Shown: positions 47,012 to 59,009 of the stretch, one piece after another | Position numbering within the stretch: the stretch's first letter is position 1 | How the letters are laid out: the number at the start of each line of letters is the position of its first letter | Origin: Ectocarpus siliculosus | Lineage: Eukaryota > Sar > Phaeophyceae > Ectocarpales > Ectocarpaceae | DNA: 64,000 bases | NCBI GenBank assembly: GCA_000310025.1 | Contig: FN649731.1 | Coordinates: 3,717,362 to 3,781,361 of the forward strand | Direction: 5' to 3' | Notes under the pieces: model-generated | Told to the model about the DNA's origin: nothing | Seen by the model: the letters and a program-made list of their open reading frames with translations, nothing else | Database searches by the model: none | Made by a program: the position numbers and the translations under genes

Positions 47012-50000
47012 AGCCGACTTCCTGACCCTTGACAAGAAGTTGCACGTTTTGGGTCGTTTTACATGAATCAAGTTGGCTTTTGGGTTGTTCGTGGTTAGGT
47101 TGTTTATATGATATTCTGCTATTTTTACTTGAGATTGTTAGTAGTTTGCACGGTGTTCGTAGAAAATGCTGCTTGGGACAGCGCAAGGCGCAGACGGCGA
47201 CGGGCTGGCAACGCAAGGCGTTTCGGGGGGAGTTTTCAGCCCACCCATCTAGATCACACGAGTGTTTTTGTATCATTGTGTCTTTCCTCTGCCTGATGTT
47301 TGTGTGGACCGTGTTGCTGCTTTTCAGGCTTCGCGTGGCGCTGGTCCTCCTGCATGAATGAGTCACTAACGACGTGCTTTGTATTTTGGTGCAGTCTATC
47401 TTTGTATCGGCGTTGTCCCTATGTAGGAGATGCCGCGCCATGATGATATCTGGGGGTGACTGCACGGCAGCTAGTCCAGACAAATTCGGTATCTCGTGTC
47501 TGTTAGTTGTGGATGGCCACCGCCATGTGGCACGTTTGGGGGTGGGTGTGTGTGTTTGTGTGAAATGGCCATGTTGCAAGTGTGGGGGCGAGTGTGTGTG
47601 TGTGGAAATGCTGATGTGTGTGGTTGTTCCCGGAACGTTTGCGGTCTACAGTACGGCCGGAAACGAGCAGCACTGATTGAATCCAGTGTTGCGCCCATAA
47701 TGTCCCTTCGATGGCGTATTTCCTTCGATGATATGTGTGTTGTGCTGATGTTGTGGTAGAATCAAATGGTGCGAGTGTGTTGTGCCGTGTCCATGTGTGT
47801 CACAGTAGTTGGCGCTGATTTGAGACCCACAAAATTTATGATAGATTTCTTGGTCATCATATGCCGAACAGGGTTTGACCTGTCCCTACGCCGTGTCTGG
47901 TAGGGCTTCAATGCCCACCCAAAGCGATGCCTGTGGGTAAACAACGTTGCGGTTGTCGCAACGAGGAGAATGTACACATGTGGGTAGGGACGAACTTGTA
48001 GTTTACCAGTCCTTGCTGGTGTGGACAATCCAGCCAAGGCAAAGGCTGGAGGGATCACCTCATGTCCTCACCGAGTTCGTAAACTTTCCATACATTTACA
48101 CACCCGACCAGCGTAGTGCCCGAATCAACATACATTGAAACCATCGCACATGATTCTTCACTATCCATCGCCTTGTACCCCTGCCCTTTGGTCCTACCAT
48201 GATTTCTTTCACCAGTTTTTTCTGTTAACGGTCGCAAAACCCAAGCCTCCAAGTACGAAATTCCCAAGCTCTACTGTTACTTGGTCTCTCCAGACAAACA
48301 GTCTAGTCAATAACGAAACGTGTCTTGGAGAGTTGTTTGATCCGTTCCGCACAACTAAAAAACATTGGCTTCTTACTCTAGGAACGGACTCACAATACGG
48401 AACGATTGTTTCGCCCACAAAGGAAAACCATTGAATTCCACCACGGTACGGCGGAGAGATAACGAACGGTAGCCACACGTCCCTCCGGAATCCCGAAAGA
48501 CCCAAACCAGTCTAATCTTGACAGGCAAAGGCAGAGGAACATTCGTCGGGCGGACGGATCCCGGTTGGATTTCACCGTTTCCAGGGCGTTAACCACGGTC
48601 TTCCTTCATGCACTTCTCCTTCTCGGGTGCATGCCGAGGGAGCCATCTCGATTCTTGACGGCATTCGTGCCGACTTGTTCTGTAGAGGGTTTAATCAGTT
48701 CGCTGCAGAATCGTGCGCCATGCTGGTAATTCGTGTGCCATTATTTATGTAAGCGTAGACCGGTTTAAGACAACAACAACAACAACGTACTCGACTGTCC
48801 ATGGCATCGGGAGTGGGAAGTAAACATCGCAAGAGGCGGAGACGTGGCACTCCCCCCAGACCGACCTTCAAAGCTCGATGGCTACACAACCAAGAGCGCG
48901 CGGACAGAGTCCGATACGTGTACGAAAAGCTTGTGACGAGATATTTCAAGAACCACTATTACATTGTTGGAGTTGGAACAATCTTTGTTGTGGATCTATC
49001 CAGAATAGCAAAATGGTCTAGGGGGGGTGCCATCTGTCCACCTCTTACTGAACGGTAGTTGAGAGGTGAAAATCCAATGCTGGGGAGCTTAAACCGTGTA
49101 TCTTGGCAGCGTGTGCTGTGGCCAGCAAGAATTGGGCCAGCCGACCCCGTACCAGCGCTGCGGCCGCGTTCCCTCCCAAATATTACGGCCAGAGTGCGCT
49201 GGTAAATGGATTTCGAGTCCAACAATGTTGTTCGTCAAAATATGAAAGTCGAGCTACAGGCCCCCCACAGCAGCTGCCGTGGTACATGTTCCGGGTGTGA
49301 CGGCGTGCTGAGGACGTCATGCGCTGGGCAGGCTTCTGTAACCAACGTGTACTACTGCACTCACTCCAGCACCACCACAGCAATACAATCAAACTGTTCA
49401 TACGCACGCATAGTCTAAACGAAACATGTCAAGCCGACGTCCGCTGATTGAGACCCGTAACGATTGTCATGTAGCTCTGCCCTAGTCCCAGTCGCCTCCT
49501 CAGCAAGTTCTATTCCTGTTCTGCTTCAAGTGCGTGGCTTTGGACCCGAAACAAATCCAATTCGAAAAGAAACGCGTATCCGTCAAAAAGAATTGAGTGT
49601 TGAAGCGTTTCCACAGAAGAAATCGATCCCCACGACGAAACACTGACCCTGACCGGCTAGTCGGGGGGGGGGGGAAGCTACACGTCATTGTTGGTGTATT
49701 GACTGTTCAGCCCTTTTCCGATGAGAACGAGAGGGGGGGGACCAACAGACAGACAACGAGGAAGCCTAACCAAAACGTCTCCTCCCGTGAGTACACAACC
49801 GGAGCCAAAACCGAAATGTGGTTCTCGCAACTCCCTTTTCGAAGCACAAAAAATGTCATACACAACACTGATAATTTAAACATGGCCGAATTTGAGGGGT
49901 TTCCAAGTTTCGAACTTGCGCCCGCGTTAAACTGGGAGGTAAGTCTCGTTGCCGAATGGCAATGTTTACATTCGGAGGTTAAGGTACGTATGCACGCCGT

Positions 50001-50208
50001 GTTTTCCCGCAGCCTGGGGGTGCCACCCTGGACGAAACAGCCCCCTTGCGGCTGATGCCACGCGCTTGCCAAATCTCAACATCACCTCCAACCGGAAGGC
50101 GCTTGGAACATAACTACACGGGTGAATTTTGCAAATCTACACCTCCAAAATAGCCCGCATGGATGTCTACATGTATTGAAGATCCTTGCAGCGGGTTGCT
50201 CCAGTCAG
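47012..50208. other. Convergent spacer between the 3-prime ends of copies B and C
   Basis: About 3.2 kb with no recognisable gene. It must hold the 3-prime untranslated regions of both genes. It contains GT-rich stretches (47540-47620), a MITE-like relic (48850-48960) and G/C homopolymers (49662-49674). Confidence 0.55.
48850..48960 (+). mobile_element. MITE-like repeat relic
   Basis: ACCGACCTTCAAAGCTCGAT and the following AAG.GCGCGCGGAC...CGATACGTGTACGAAAAGC are related to the core of the elements at 15400 and 35612. Ends are not identifiable. Confidence 0.4.
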
Positions 50209-51075
50209 TCAGCTTTCCCCGCCGACAGCGGCACCGCCGGAAGAGGGGAGCGCGGAGGAGGTCGCTGGAGCCCGCCCCTCTCGAGCGAGCCGGGCGCTTT
50301 TCGCGGCCACCTGCTCGAACGTCAGCATGGTCTTCGCCAAGGCTACAGGGTTCTCGTTGTCGCGGGAGTCGTCCACCGACTGCTGGGTGGCGAACCAGGT
50401 TGAGAAGAGGACGGCCAGGATGAGGAAGATGTTGATCGCCACCATGATTCCCCCCAGGACGGAGCGACTGCCTTCACCCGCCGTATCTGCCTTTATAAGC
50501 AGCCTGGACGGAAGGGAAAACACCGAGTTGATGAGCTCCTTCCCCAATATTCTTCTTGGCCTTTTCTACGTTGGCTGAAGCTGAGCGTGGCGTGAGCAAC
50601 AAACGGGGACCTAACAACAGAAATATCTGCAACAAAATTAATGTTGTGGTATGGTTATACTCACGCCAAGAAGTTGCTCAGGAAGATGACCACGCAGCCC
50701 TGAAAAGCGGTGACGAGTGCCAATGCCGAAACGGACCCCGGGAAACGACAAAAGAGAAGCCGGGCACGTACGCGCGTGCAACGGGGAGGGAGAGGTTAGA
50801 GCCGGGAACGCTGTGAGTCAGTTATTGGCTTCAAGACGAGGCGCTGAGAGGCTGTTTTGCACCGCCAGTCTAGTTCTATGGAGGGTGAGTGCGTGAACAA
50901 TCACACTAAAGCACCAAAGAAGGAAAGCATGCGTCCCGCCCGTATGCTCGCCGATGCTCGGGGGTTATGACTGAAATAAAAATCCCGAAAATAACTTTCA
51001 CGAGCATGATATAAAGAGCAACATGAATCCTCCCAGAACATGCCATGCTGTTAACGAAGCTCCCTCCCTCCCTCC

Positions 51076-51122
<47 letters not shown>

Positions 51123-54100
51123 TTCTCTCTCACCAGGCGGTAGAGCCACGAGTCCGCGGGATCCAGGTGGGGTCTCAACAGCTCGAAGCCCAGCAGGCTC
51201 GCGAAGGCGAACATGCAGGCGATGGCCGCCTGGGCCACCGTGTGCGGGGCGATGAAAATCAGAGCCCCCGTCAGGAGGATCCTCCGGCCGCACTCGATCA
51301 CCTCGTAGTAGTACATGTCGGGACCTGTGCAAGCAAGTACAGAGGGGAGTCAAGAGTGTGGAACCCTGAACGGCATCGATCATCCCATCGGACAACAAGG
51401 GCTCGGCGGGAAGAAAAGACCCTGCTGCACGGAACAGAGCAACGCTCGGTTTGCTTAACACGCGTGTTGATCCATTTCACGTTGAAGAACTCCTTTTTAC
51501 CAAAGTCTTTCCACAGGAACATGGAGGGTACCAGGTCCGGATTCTGCCTGCGCTTCTCCAGCCTGTCCTGCAGCTCTTCTTCCGTTTCCCTTGGACCCTC
51601 GCTCATTTCCCCATCCAGCTCTAGACCGGTGCTATAGTATGCCCGTGGGTTGAGGGAGTCTCGGTTTCTCCAGAGTATGAAGGCGTACAGGAGGGGGATG
51701 CCGATCGGATACACCTGAGGGCCGGTCGTGGTGGTTGGGAGATATCAACGGGAAGACTCCAGCAAGCGAGGAGGTTCATGGCCACGGCTGCGCACACGGT
51801 TTTTGCAGAGGAACGACTGCGGCGGACGGATACCTGAGGGCATGTTGTGGTACAAACCGATGGGATCGCTGCCTCACACCGATCTTTGGGTAAAAAGCCC
51901 CAGGCGTTGTACGTGAAGCTTTGACCACGGACAGAGCTTTTCTCTGCTGTGTCTCACCGCGATCATGACCCCAGCGTAGACCTCGTACCACGCATGCTTG
52001 TTTGTTTTGCACGATATGCCGTAGTCTGCCCTGAGGAAGCTCTCTCCCTCCACCGCTTCATCGTCGCAGGCGAATGTCTTGAAAACTATCGTAGAAGAGG
52101 AGGTGAATACCTGCAAAGAGCAATCATAATATCATCACCATGGTGGAGCATACCAAAATGTTTTAGACTCCCGAGGTCCTGGTGTCAAAACGTGCCCAGC
52201 CAGCCAAGGGGATGACCGAGAAAGTTTTGTGTGAAGCCCGCAGAGTATGTTCCTGCTTCAACGCTCGCTCCTTCTGCTCGCGTGTAGTCTGCGTACAACG
52301 CGAGTCGCACTCTTCCAGAGAGAAACCCATCTCACCAAGAACGTGAGCAGCAATCCTGCCGCCATGTGCCTCGACCACGCCGCCCTCCTGGCAAGAACGC
52401 CGGCCGACCCGATTCCTGCCGTTCGCTTCGCCATCCAGTACGTCACCACTAGCACCCCTCCCAGCCCGATAGGTGCGAGCGTCGTTAGCAGCAGTCTTTC
52501 GTAGAACGTCAAGAATGGGAGGGCGCAGGAGGCCGAGAAGATGTGGCCGACATCGAAGTTGACCACGTCGATCCAAGACAAGAATCGAGAGTATGAGGGG
52601 GGGTAGTCTACCCCCGTGATGCTGGGGAAGACCGTCAGGATCTGCCACACCACCACCAGGATCTTGAGTTTATCCAGCGGCACCCGCGACGCCCAGCCCT
52701 TTATCTTTTCGCCAAGCCCGCGAGACCCCGACTGTCCTCCCGCCACAGCCTCGGCAGGTGCTGCGTCGGCATCGGCATCAACTGGAGGATGGCTACCGCC
52801 ACCGCCGCCGACAGAAAATCGTTCACAAAATGCTGCGTCCTTTCCTGCGATGGCAAGCGGAAGTACCAAGTTCGCGTCGGAGAAATCAATGGACCCGTCT
52901 GATTTGTCCTCGCCGTTGTCGTACCCAAACAAATCGTCCGGTGCGTCGAAGCCGCCACCGGTGATCGGCCCTCCGACCTCCCCGGAGTCAAACTCTACCG
53001 CGGGGTCATCAACTTGACGACTCGCGCTGATATTTCTGGCCGACGCGGATCTTTCCGGCAAGGTCGGGCCGGGAGGAGGAAAAGGTTGTTCAGCCCGCGT
53101 CGTTGTCTTGCCCGGGACGCGTAGAGAGCGGGCCACGGATCCGCGGACGCTCGCGACGGCGTCGAGACCCCCGATGAGGAACACGGCCGCGAAGAACAGC
53201 AGCAGCAGGGCCACCAGGAAGAAGACGGAACCCGCCGCGATGAGGAGTCGGGCCTTAGACCCAGTGCAGGAGTGGCACGTGTTGCCGACGCCCTTGCCGT
53301 ACCCTTCCGCGCACACGGCGCAATCTGCGGGTGGTGGTGGTGGGAGAAAAGGAAGTCAGGCTTTGCTATTGTGGTGAGGCACCTGAAAACCTCCGCGGTG
53401 TAGTTTTGTGAGATATGGTGAAGGTAGGCTACGAGCACGTAGGCGGGAGCGGGTGCAGCGGCGACCGCTCCCAAGGCCAGAGACAAGTAACAAGTGTCAA
53501 ATTCACCCCGTGTCATGCCATGAAGGCCGGTATGCTTGCCCGCACTATTTGCGTGAGCCACCACCTGCTGGGTACAACATTTTTTGGCCTTTTTTTAGCT
53601 TGGTACTCACATGGACCCTCGTACCCCCCGTCGCAGTAATCATCTGAGGTCACAATCTCCGTCGCGCCAACGCAAGCGTCAGAATGAAGGCACCCGTGAA
53701 TCACCAGAGACTCCTCGCTCGATCGCCAGTGCCCGGCCCTCACAGGCAAGGAGGTCTGCGTCGCCCCGGGGAGCTCGCAGTCCACCCCCTCCGCGCCGTC
53801 GAGTAAGACACACTGCTCGCACGTGACCTGTTCCTCACCGTCAGGCATGGCGTACTCGAACGCCTCGCAGAGGTAGAAGGCCGTCTCTACCTCTAGCCCC
53901 ACCCCAGCGGTCGCCGAGTCCGCGCTGGTGCCGCTACCGACAGTGGCCACCACGAATTGACTGATGAGGCCCCCGCCCACGTCTTGCTCAGTAGACCTCC
54001 CTGTGACGGAAATGGTCACGTTTCCGCCGGGGGGCAACACTCCGCTAGACGGGAGAGCATTCAGGTCCAGCTTTTCAGCCTCGTACGTCAGGTTCCAGAT

Positions 54101-56085
54101 GGTGGGCGTAGTCCCGTTCGCGGCTGCGGAGACCGTGAGATCGAACTTAACCCAATCGGGGCGGTACGTCTCGTCCGGCAGATCGCCGCTTACGGTGAGG
54201 GTGATCGCCCCGCCGTTGTTTAGACACACGCCGTCCTCTAGGCACTCGCACAGCACCCCGAGATCGCTGCCTACGCACTCTCCCGGCCCACAGGCATTAA
54301 CAGCGCCACAGCCCATGGCTTGATCGACGAGAACCAGCGAATCGTTCACCGTCTCGACGTTCTCGATCGTAAGATCGCCGACTAAGGCATTGCGTATCTC
54401 GGCATCTGAGTACGGTGAAGTAACGGCCATGGTTGTGGAGCTCTCGCTGAAGTCGCAGCTGTTGAGCACAAGAGAGCCAGCGCTGGGGTTTGCGTGGTAG
54501 AACACGGTGTCCCCCAGCCACCCGCCGAAGACGCAGTCCTCGGCAACGAGAGACGCCGTGCTGTCCGTGTGCACCCCGAAGATGCACGTTTCTTCCTGTA
54601 GGCCATCGGCCGACTGAAAGTTCACCCCTCTCATGACGACCGAGCTACCGCTCACGCCCAGAACGCTGCCCCCTGCGGTCGCAACGTTGTCGGTGACGTT
54701 ATGGGCTTCGAAGTTAGCGCTGGTTACCCCAGTGAGGTACGTGGCGGCTCCCTGCGGGGCCCCGTTGCCGATCAAGTCACAGCTGGAGTTGACCCATACG
54801 GACGTCTCGGCGTAGATTCCGCCGCCTTTGTCGCCGGCATTATTGTCTTCGATCGTGGCTCCCTCGCAGGTCAAGCTGGCCTCTTCCTCTAGGTGCACGA
54901 ACCCGCCATAGAAGCTGTTTTGGTCATCATCGACAGCAGTTAGATCAAGCAGATGAGGGCGTGGCGCTCGCACGGGCATGAAAAGCAGGCACCGATGTCA
55001 GGTACTCATATTCATCAAATGAACGCCGTCGGAGGGTCCGAAGCGTACACAATACCAGCCAAGTCTACCAGTAGCCCGCCCCCCGGCCCCCCGAAACGAT
55101 TGGCCATCGGTGATCGATCCTGTGGGAACAATGCTCTGTCCTCTCCACGACATGTGGTCAACGATCTAACCGCTAAGGCATGCAAACATGAGTACTCCAC
55201 CCCGAAACAAAATCGCACGCCAAAACCGCGCGCATGACCCGCCGGCAAGCTCACTTGGCGGAGTTGTTCCGAAACACGCCGCCCTTGATAGTCACCACGG
55301 TTGGATAGCCCGAAGCCGTGATCACCCCCCCCATGGTGAGCCCCTGGTTCTCGCTGAAGGTGCCTCCTTCGATCGCGACGAACGAGCCTCCTAGGCCGGT
55401 CGTATCCCCAGAACAGTAGATCTTGATAATGTAGACAGGCAAAGGGCGAAAACAAGGCTATATGTATTGCATACTCTCGTCGCAGCAAAAAAGGTGCAAT
55501 AAATATACGCAAAGCATCATGCGCTTGGTCATGATATCCGTGAAGAATCACACTGGTACAACTTTCTTGAAATCGGTATGAACCGAGTGGCCGTGCGCGG
55601 CGATGCCTCCACAAAACCTCGTCGCACAGCACCATCGACCAGAGGGACACTCAAAAAGTCAGCAGGTGCAAGAATAAACCCGAAAATGGCAACAGCAACA
55701 ACCATCAGCTGTAAGCGAGTTTCGCTCGGAGGCAGAGGCTCCGCTGGTGTTCCAAGCCCCGCTCACCACGGCCCCTCTCCCCGCGGCAACGTTTTCCGTG
55801 AACGTTCCCCCCGTGATATTGACCCGCGCGGAGTCGAAAGCGTACAAGACTCCGCCGTTCTTCGCCGCGGTACACATCGCGAACTCCCCCCCATGTACAG
55901 TGATGTCGCAGCCCCCCGACCCATCTGCGGGCCAAGGGCCGAGAGCGTGTCGGGCAAGCAAGGGGATACGTGTCGATATGGTCTCTTTCCCAGCTGTGGC
56001 TGTCATGTGACGTCGGTGCCGTAGTTCTGGCTCTTGGCATCTGGACTGGTACTGTGGGGTCCCACGGGGTCACTTTTCTCTCTCT

Positions 56086-56157
<72 letters not shown>

Positions 56158-58438
56158 TCTCTCTCCCTCTGCTTCAAGTCGGCCGGACGATACAAAATGC
56201 AAGATCTAAAACGCATATGTTATCTTCTTTTTCCCAGCAATCTGAGCTAAACGGCCTGATACTACAAACAAGATGGTCGAGAAGCGCGCATCGGTTGGCG
56301 GAAGACGAGTTTCGTCGCTTGCGACCACCTCTCCAGGCCACGGGGAGAGGTGTGGCTTCTGCGGGAATCTCGGCGAGAACACGCTGCGCCATAATGAGCC
56401 CTCAGAAACACCGTATGAATTCTTTCAACAAGCTAGAAGAATCGTGTCTGGGCACATGCCCGACTGTTTCAATGCAATCTTAGGAAATAGGTGCACAACA
56501 CTTCATCTTAGGAAAATAGTCGCGGACGAGACTAGAGCTGTGCGTATGCTGCGTAGTTTTCAGATTATCCATCACCGGCTATCTGAGTGTCGCTCCATGC
56601 ATGGGCCCACGATAAGCACCACTGGATAACAAGTCCTACGTCGTAACTTACATACGCAGCCCCCGTCGTCTAACGCGCTGTTCCCGCGCATGACCGCCCC
56701 ATCGTTGACAATGCCCTTGCCAGCGGCGTAGTAGCAACCGCCGAGCCCTCCTGCGGTGTTGTCGCTGCACACAACGTCGTCGAAGACGACTGTCCCTGTC
56801 GGATCCCAACCGAACACCTGCGCAACCGGTTTGAGTGCCAACGAGGCAGTGTTAGTCCCAATCCTTCCGCAAATGTCAAAGCTGAACTCGATCGAAAGGA
56901 GTCACTTTTTGAGGCGCAAGGAGGAAAATGAAGACAAAGAAGTGAAGCCAAAACGTGCTAAGTCAGGTGCAGGTAGCACAGCGAGGTTAGAACGGGAATG
57001 ATGACGTAGAGCCGAATATCTCATTTCAGGCGCATGTAGCACAGTAACGTTGTTAATCCATGTAGTCAAAGCTTACGCAGGGAAAGCAACGTACAACACA
57101 CAATCTACCGTAACCGACGCAACCGGTTCCCACGCTGGGAAACCAGCCACGTAGCTTGTCTGTGCGCATCGGATAAAATCGCCGAAAACCTCTTGAGACA
57201 AAAACGCCTCAAGCGATCACAGAATATGGCAGTTAGAACATGAGGGTACAATTTGTAGAACAAAACATATAAACCCGACTCCGTACTAAGACTAATATAG
57301 TGGCTATGGCGAACCCCACCGACGAAACAAGAACTCCAGCATTGCGGCAAGAAAGGGGTTCTTCAGTGGGAAAGCGTACCGTATCAGGGCAACTCACCCC
57401 AGCGCCATTCTCCTCGGCAGAATTGTTCGTCAGCGTTGTGCTTCCTCCGAGTGTGGCGGAGCACGCAGCGACTGCTGCACCGTACCCCAACGTGGTGTTG
57501 TTCTCGAACTTGCAGCCATTGATGGCCATTTCCGTTGAATTCCCCCCGAACACCGCCCCACCCGAGAGCTGAGCGTAGTTCGATCCAAACACCGAGTCCG
57601 ATATGTTGACCTCGGCATACCAGAATGCAGCCGCTCCGCCCCCATCAACTTCATCCGTGGAGACCCAGTATGAAGGATATTGGATCTCTGTCTCCCGGGA
57701 GGCGTTATTCGCAATGAACACCGCCTCACTGAGAGAGCAAGAAGAGGTGGCGTCGTTTGCAAACGCCGTCGTTTCATTCCCTCCGCAATACAGCCCGCCG
57801 CCCTCGACTGCCTTGTTGCCCTCGAACCGGGTGCCGTTTCGGATCACCAGCCCGGCGTCGGTGGTAAGAACGGCACCACCGTTCCCGCTGGCGCTGTTCC
57901 CGGAGAACTCCCCCCCGACTATCGTCAGGTTCCCGCCGTCCGCCCGCACGGCCCCTCCGTCTCCGGCGGTGGCGACATTGCCGTTGAATACGCACGTGTC
58001 GAGCGTTACCGATGCCATGCTGGATTCAATAGCGCCGCCGCTTGCAGCGCTTCCTCCCGAGAGCCGGAGATCGGTAAGCGTCAGGCCTCCCGACGATGAG
58101 ACGTAGAACATCCGGGTCTGGCCGCCGCCCAGCACCTCCGCCGAGTCGTCTTCTCCGGTGATGGACAGAAACGTCCCCGCCCCGACAGAAATAGGAGCCG
58201 TGAGAGTAACCGTCCCCGCCCAAACGGCCTCCACCGTCCCGCCGTCCGTGCAGTCAACGGCGGCGCCGAGTACACCGGCTTCGGCCACGGTTTCTACTCG
58301 GAGCGGCGAGCTGCTGCCACATGTGGTCGCTACTTGCGCCCATGCTAGTGGCCCTCCCGTCGAGGCTAGCACCAGACATGAGAGCAGGCGGCGGCGGTAC
58401 CATGCTCGTCGTCGGGTGCCGCGGGAGCTCCACCCCAT
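50209..58438 (-). CDS. Copy C: large beta-helix (Pmp-like) / EGF / TRP-like polytopic membrane protein, 11 exons, 1570 aa
   Basis: Exons (high to low): 58438-57398, 56817-56652, 55924-55767, 55421-55255, 54914-53611, 53324-52336, 52110-51958, 51714-51501, 51324-51134, 50699-50665, 50503-50209. All junctions are GT-AG and phases sum to 1571 codons with stop. The ATG at 58438 starts a signal peptide with an Arg-rich front (RRRAWYRRR), then LLSCLVLASTGGPLAWA/Q. The frame is open upstream, but family similarity begins here. The ectodomain shows GGAI/FxxN beta-helix motifs, an EGF-like segment (CGAVNACGPGECVGS...CECLEDGVC), a beta-sandwich-like part and a Cys-rich module ending DYCDGGYEGPYCAVCAEG. 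The membrane part keeps LDKLKILVVVWQILTVFPSI, VYPIGIPLLYAFILW, MYYYEVIECGRRILLTGALI and LLIKADTAGEGSR. The C-terminal tail is shorter than in A and B. The loop after the first helix (about 140 residues) is unrelated in detail to the others. Intron 9 begins GTGAGAGAAAGG and runs straight into a long GA microsatellite. Confidence 0.9.
51078..51128 (+). repeat. (CT)n microsatellite at the 5-prime end of intron 9 of copy C
   Basis: About 50 bases of CT on the plus strand, that is GA in the transcript, starting a few bases after the splice donor at 51133. Length changes here would alter the sequence just downstream of the donor. Confidence 0.95.
56072..56168 (+). repeat. (CT)n microsatellite in intron 2 of copy C
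   Basis: Almost 100 bases of CT with rare CCCT interruptions, GA-rich in the transcript. It opens frames in several registers and so mimics coding sequence rich in Leu-Ser or Arg-Glu. Confidence 0.95.
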
Positions 58439-58970
58439 GCCCTCTCTGCTGTGAACGTACCTCAGTTTTGCGAAGGTGGTTCGAACTGTGGAGTTGGTTT
58501 TCTCCTGTTTGGCGAACCGGGTCATGGAAACCTGAGATACAACCGTAAAAATGAAAAAAACGCACAAGATTCTGCATGTGTGGGGATAGATATGGTGGGC
58601 GGCGTTACCTAGACACAGGCGAAGTCGCATCAAGTAAGTTTATCCAAATAAACACTACAGCATGTTTTGTTCTTGAGTTCGTACTCGTGCAAGTCGCGAC
58701 TACGCCCGCACACTTTCGGGCTGGCGTAGATACCAGTATGACGGTAGTCGCTACAGGTGATCTGCATGGTGTCGGCAACCTCGGTCGAAGACGTACACTA
58801 CTACCTTTTGTCCGGCGAAAAATAAAACGATGCTACTCAATAAAAGCGGCTAAATGTTAGCGACGATACACTAGCAAGGACACAGACGCACGGACACGAG
58901 CGCAGCGACAGTGCCGGGCCACTCGCAAGAGACATCCTCACAGGGAAATCGAGGCTCAGAAAGTTTTGAA
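58439..58970. other. Upstream region of copy C
   Basis: About 530 bases before the start of copy C and up to a LINE fragment. No gene is recognised. The promoter and leader of copy C must lie here unless transcription starts inside the transposon. Confidence 0.45.
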
Positions 58971-58974
58971 ACGG

Positions 58975-59003
58975 ACAGAGGTGGGTATAATGCCCACCTC
59001 TGT
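58975..59003. repeat. Perfect 11-bp hairpin at the left border of the LINE fragment
   Basis: ACAGAGGTGGG (58975-58985) pairs with CCCACCTCTGT (58993-59003) around a 7-base loop TATAATG. It sits where recognisable LINE coding similarity begins, so it may mark the truncation point or be chance. Confidence 0.8.
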
Positions 59004-59009
59004 TGTTGG

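Noticed and set aside
56273-56629. 118-codon plus frame inside intron 2 of copy C
   Set aside because: It has no recognisable domain and lies inside a well-bounded intron of an opposite-strand gene.
1-58438. Bacterial contamination because of the Pmp-like repeats
   Set aside because: The genes are interrupted by ten spliceosomal-type introns at conserved positions and fused to EGF-like and polytopic eukaryotic-type domains.
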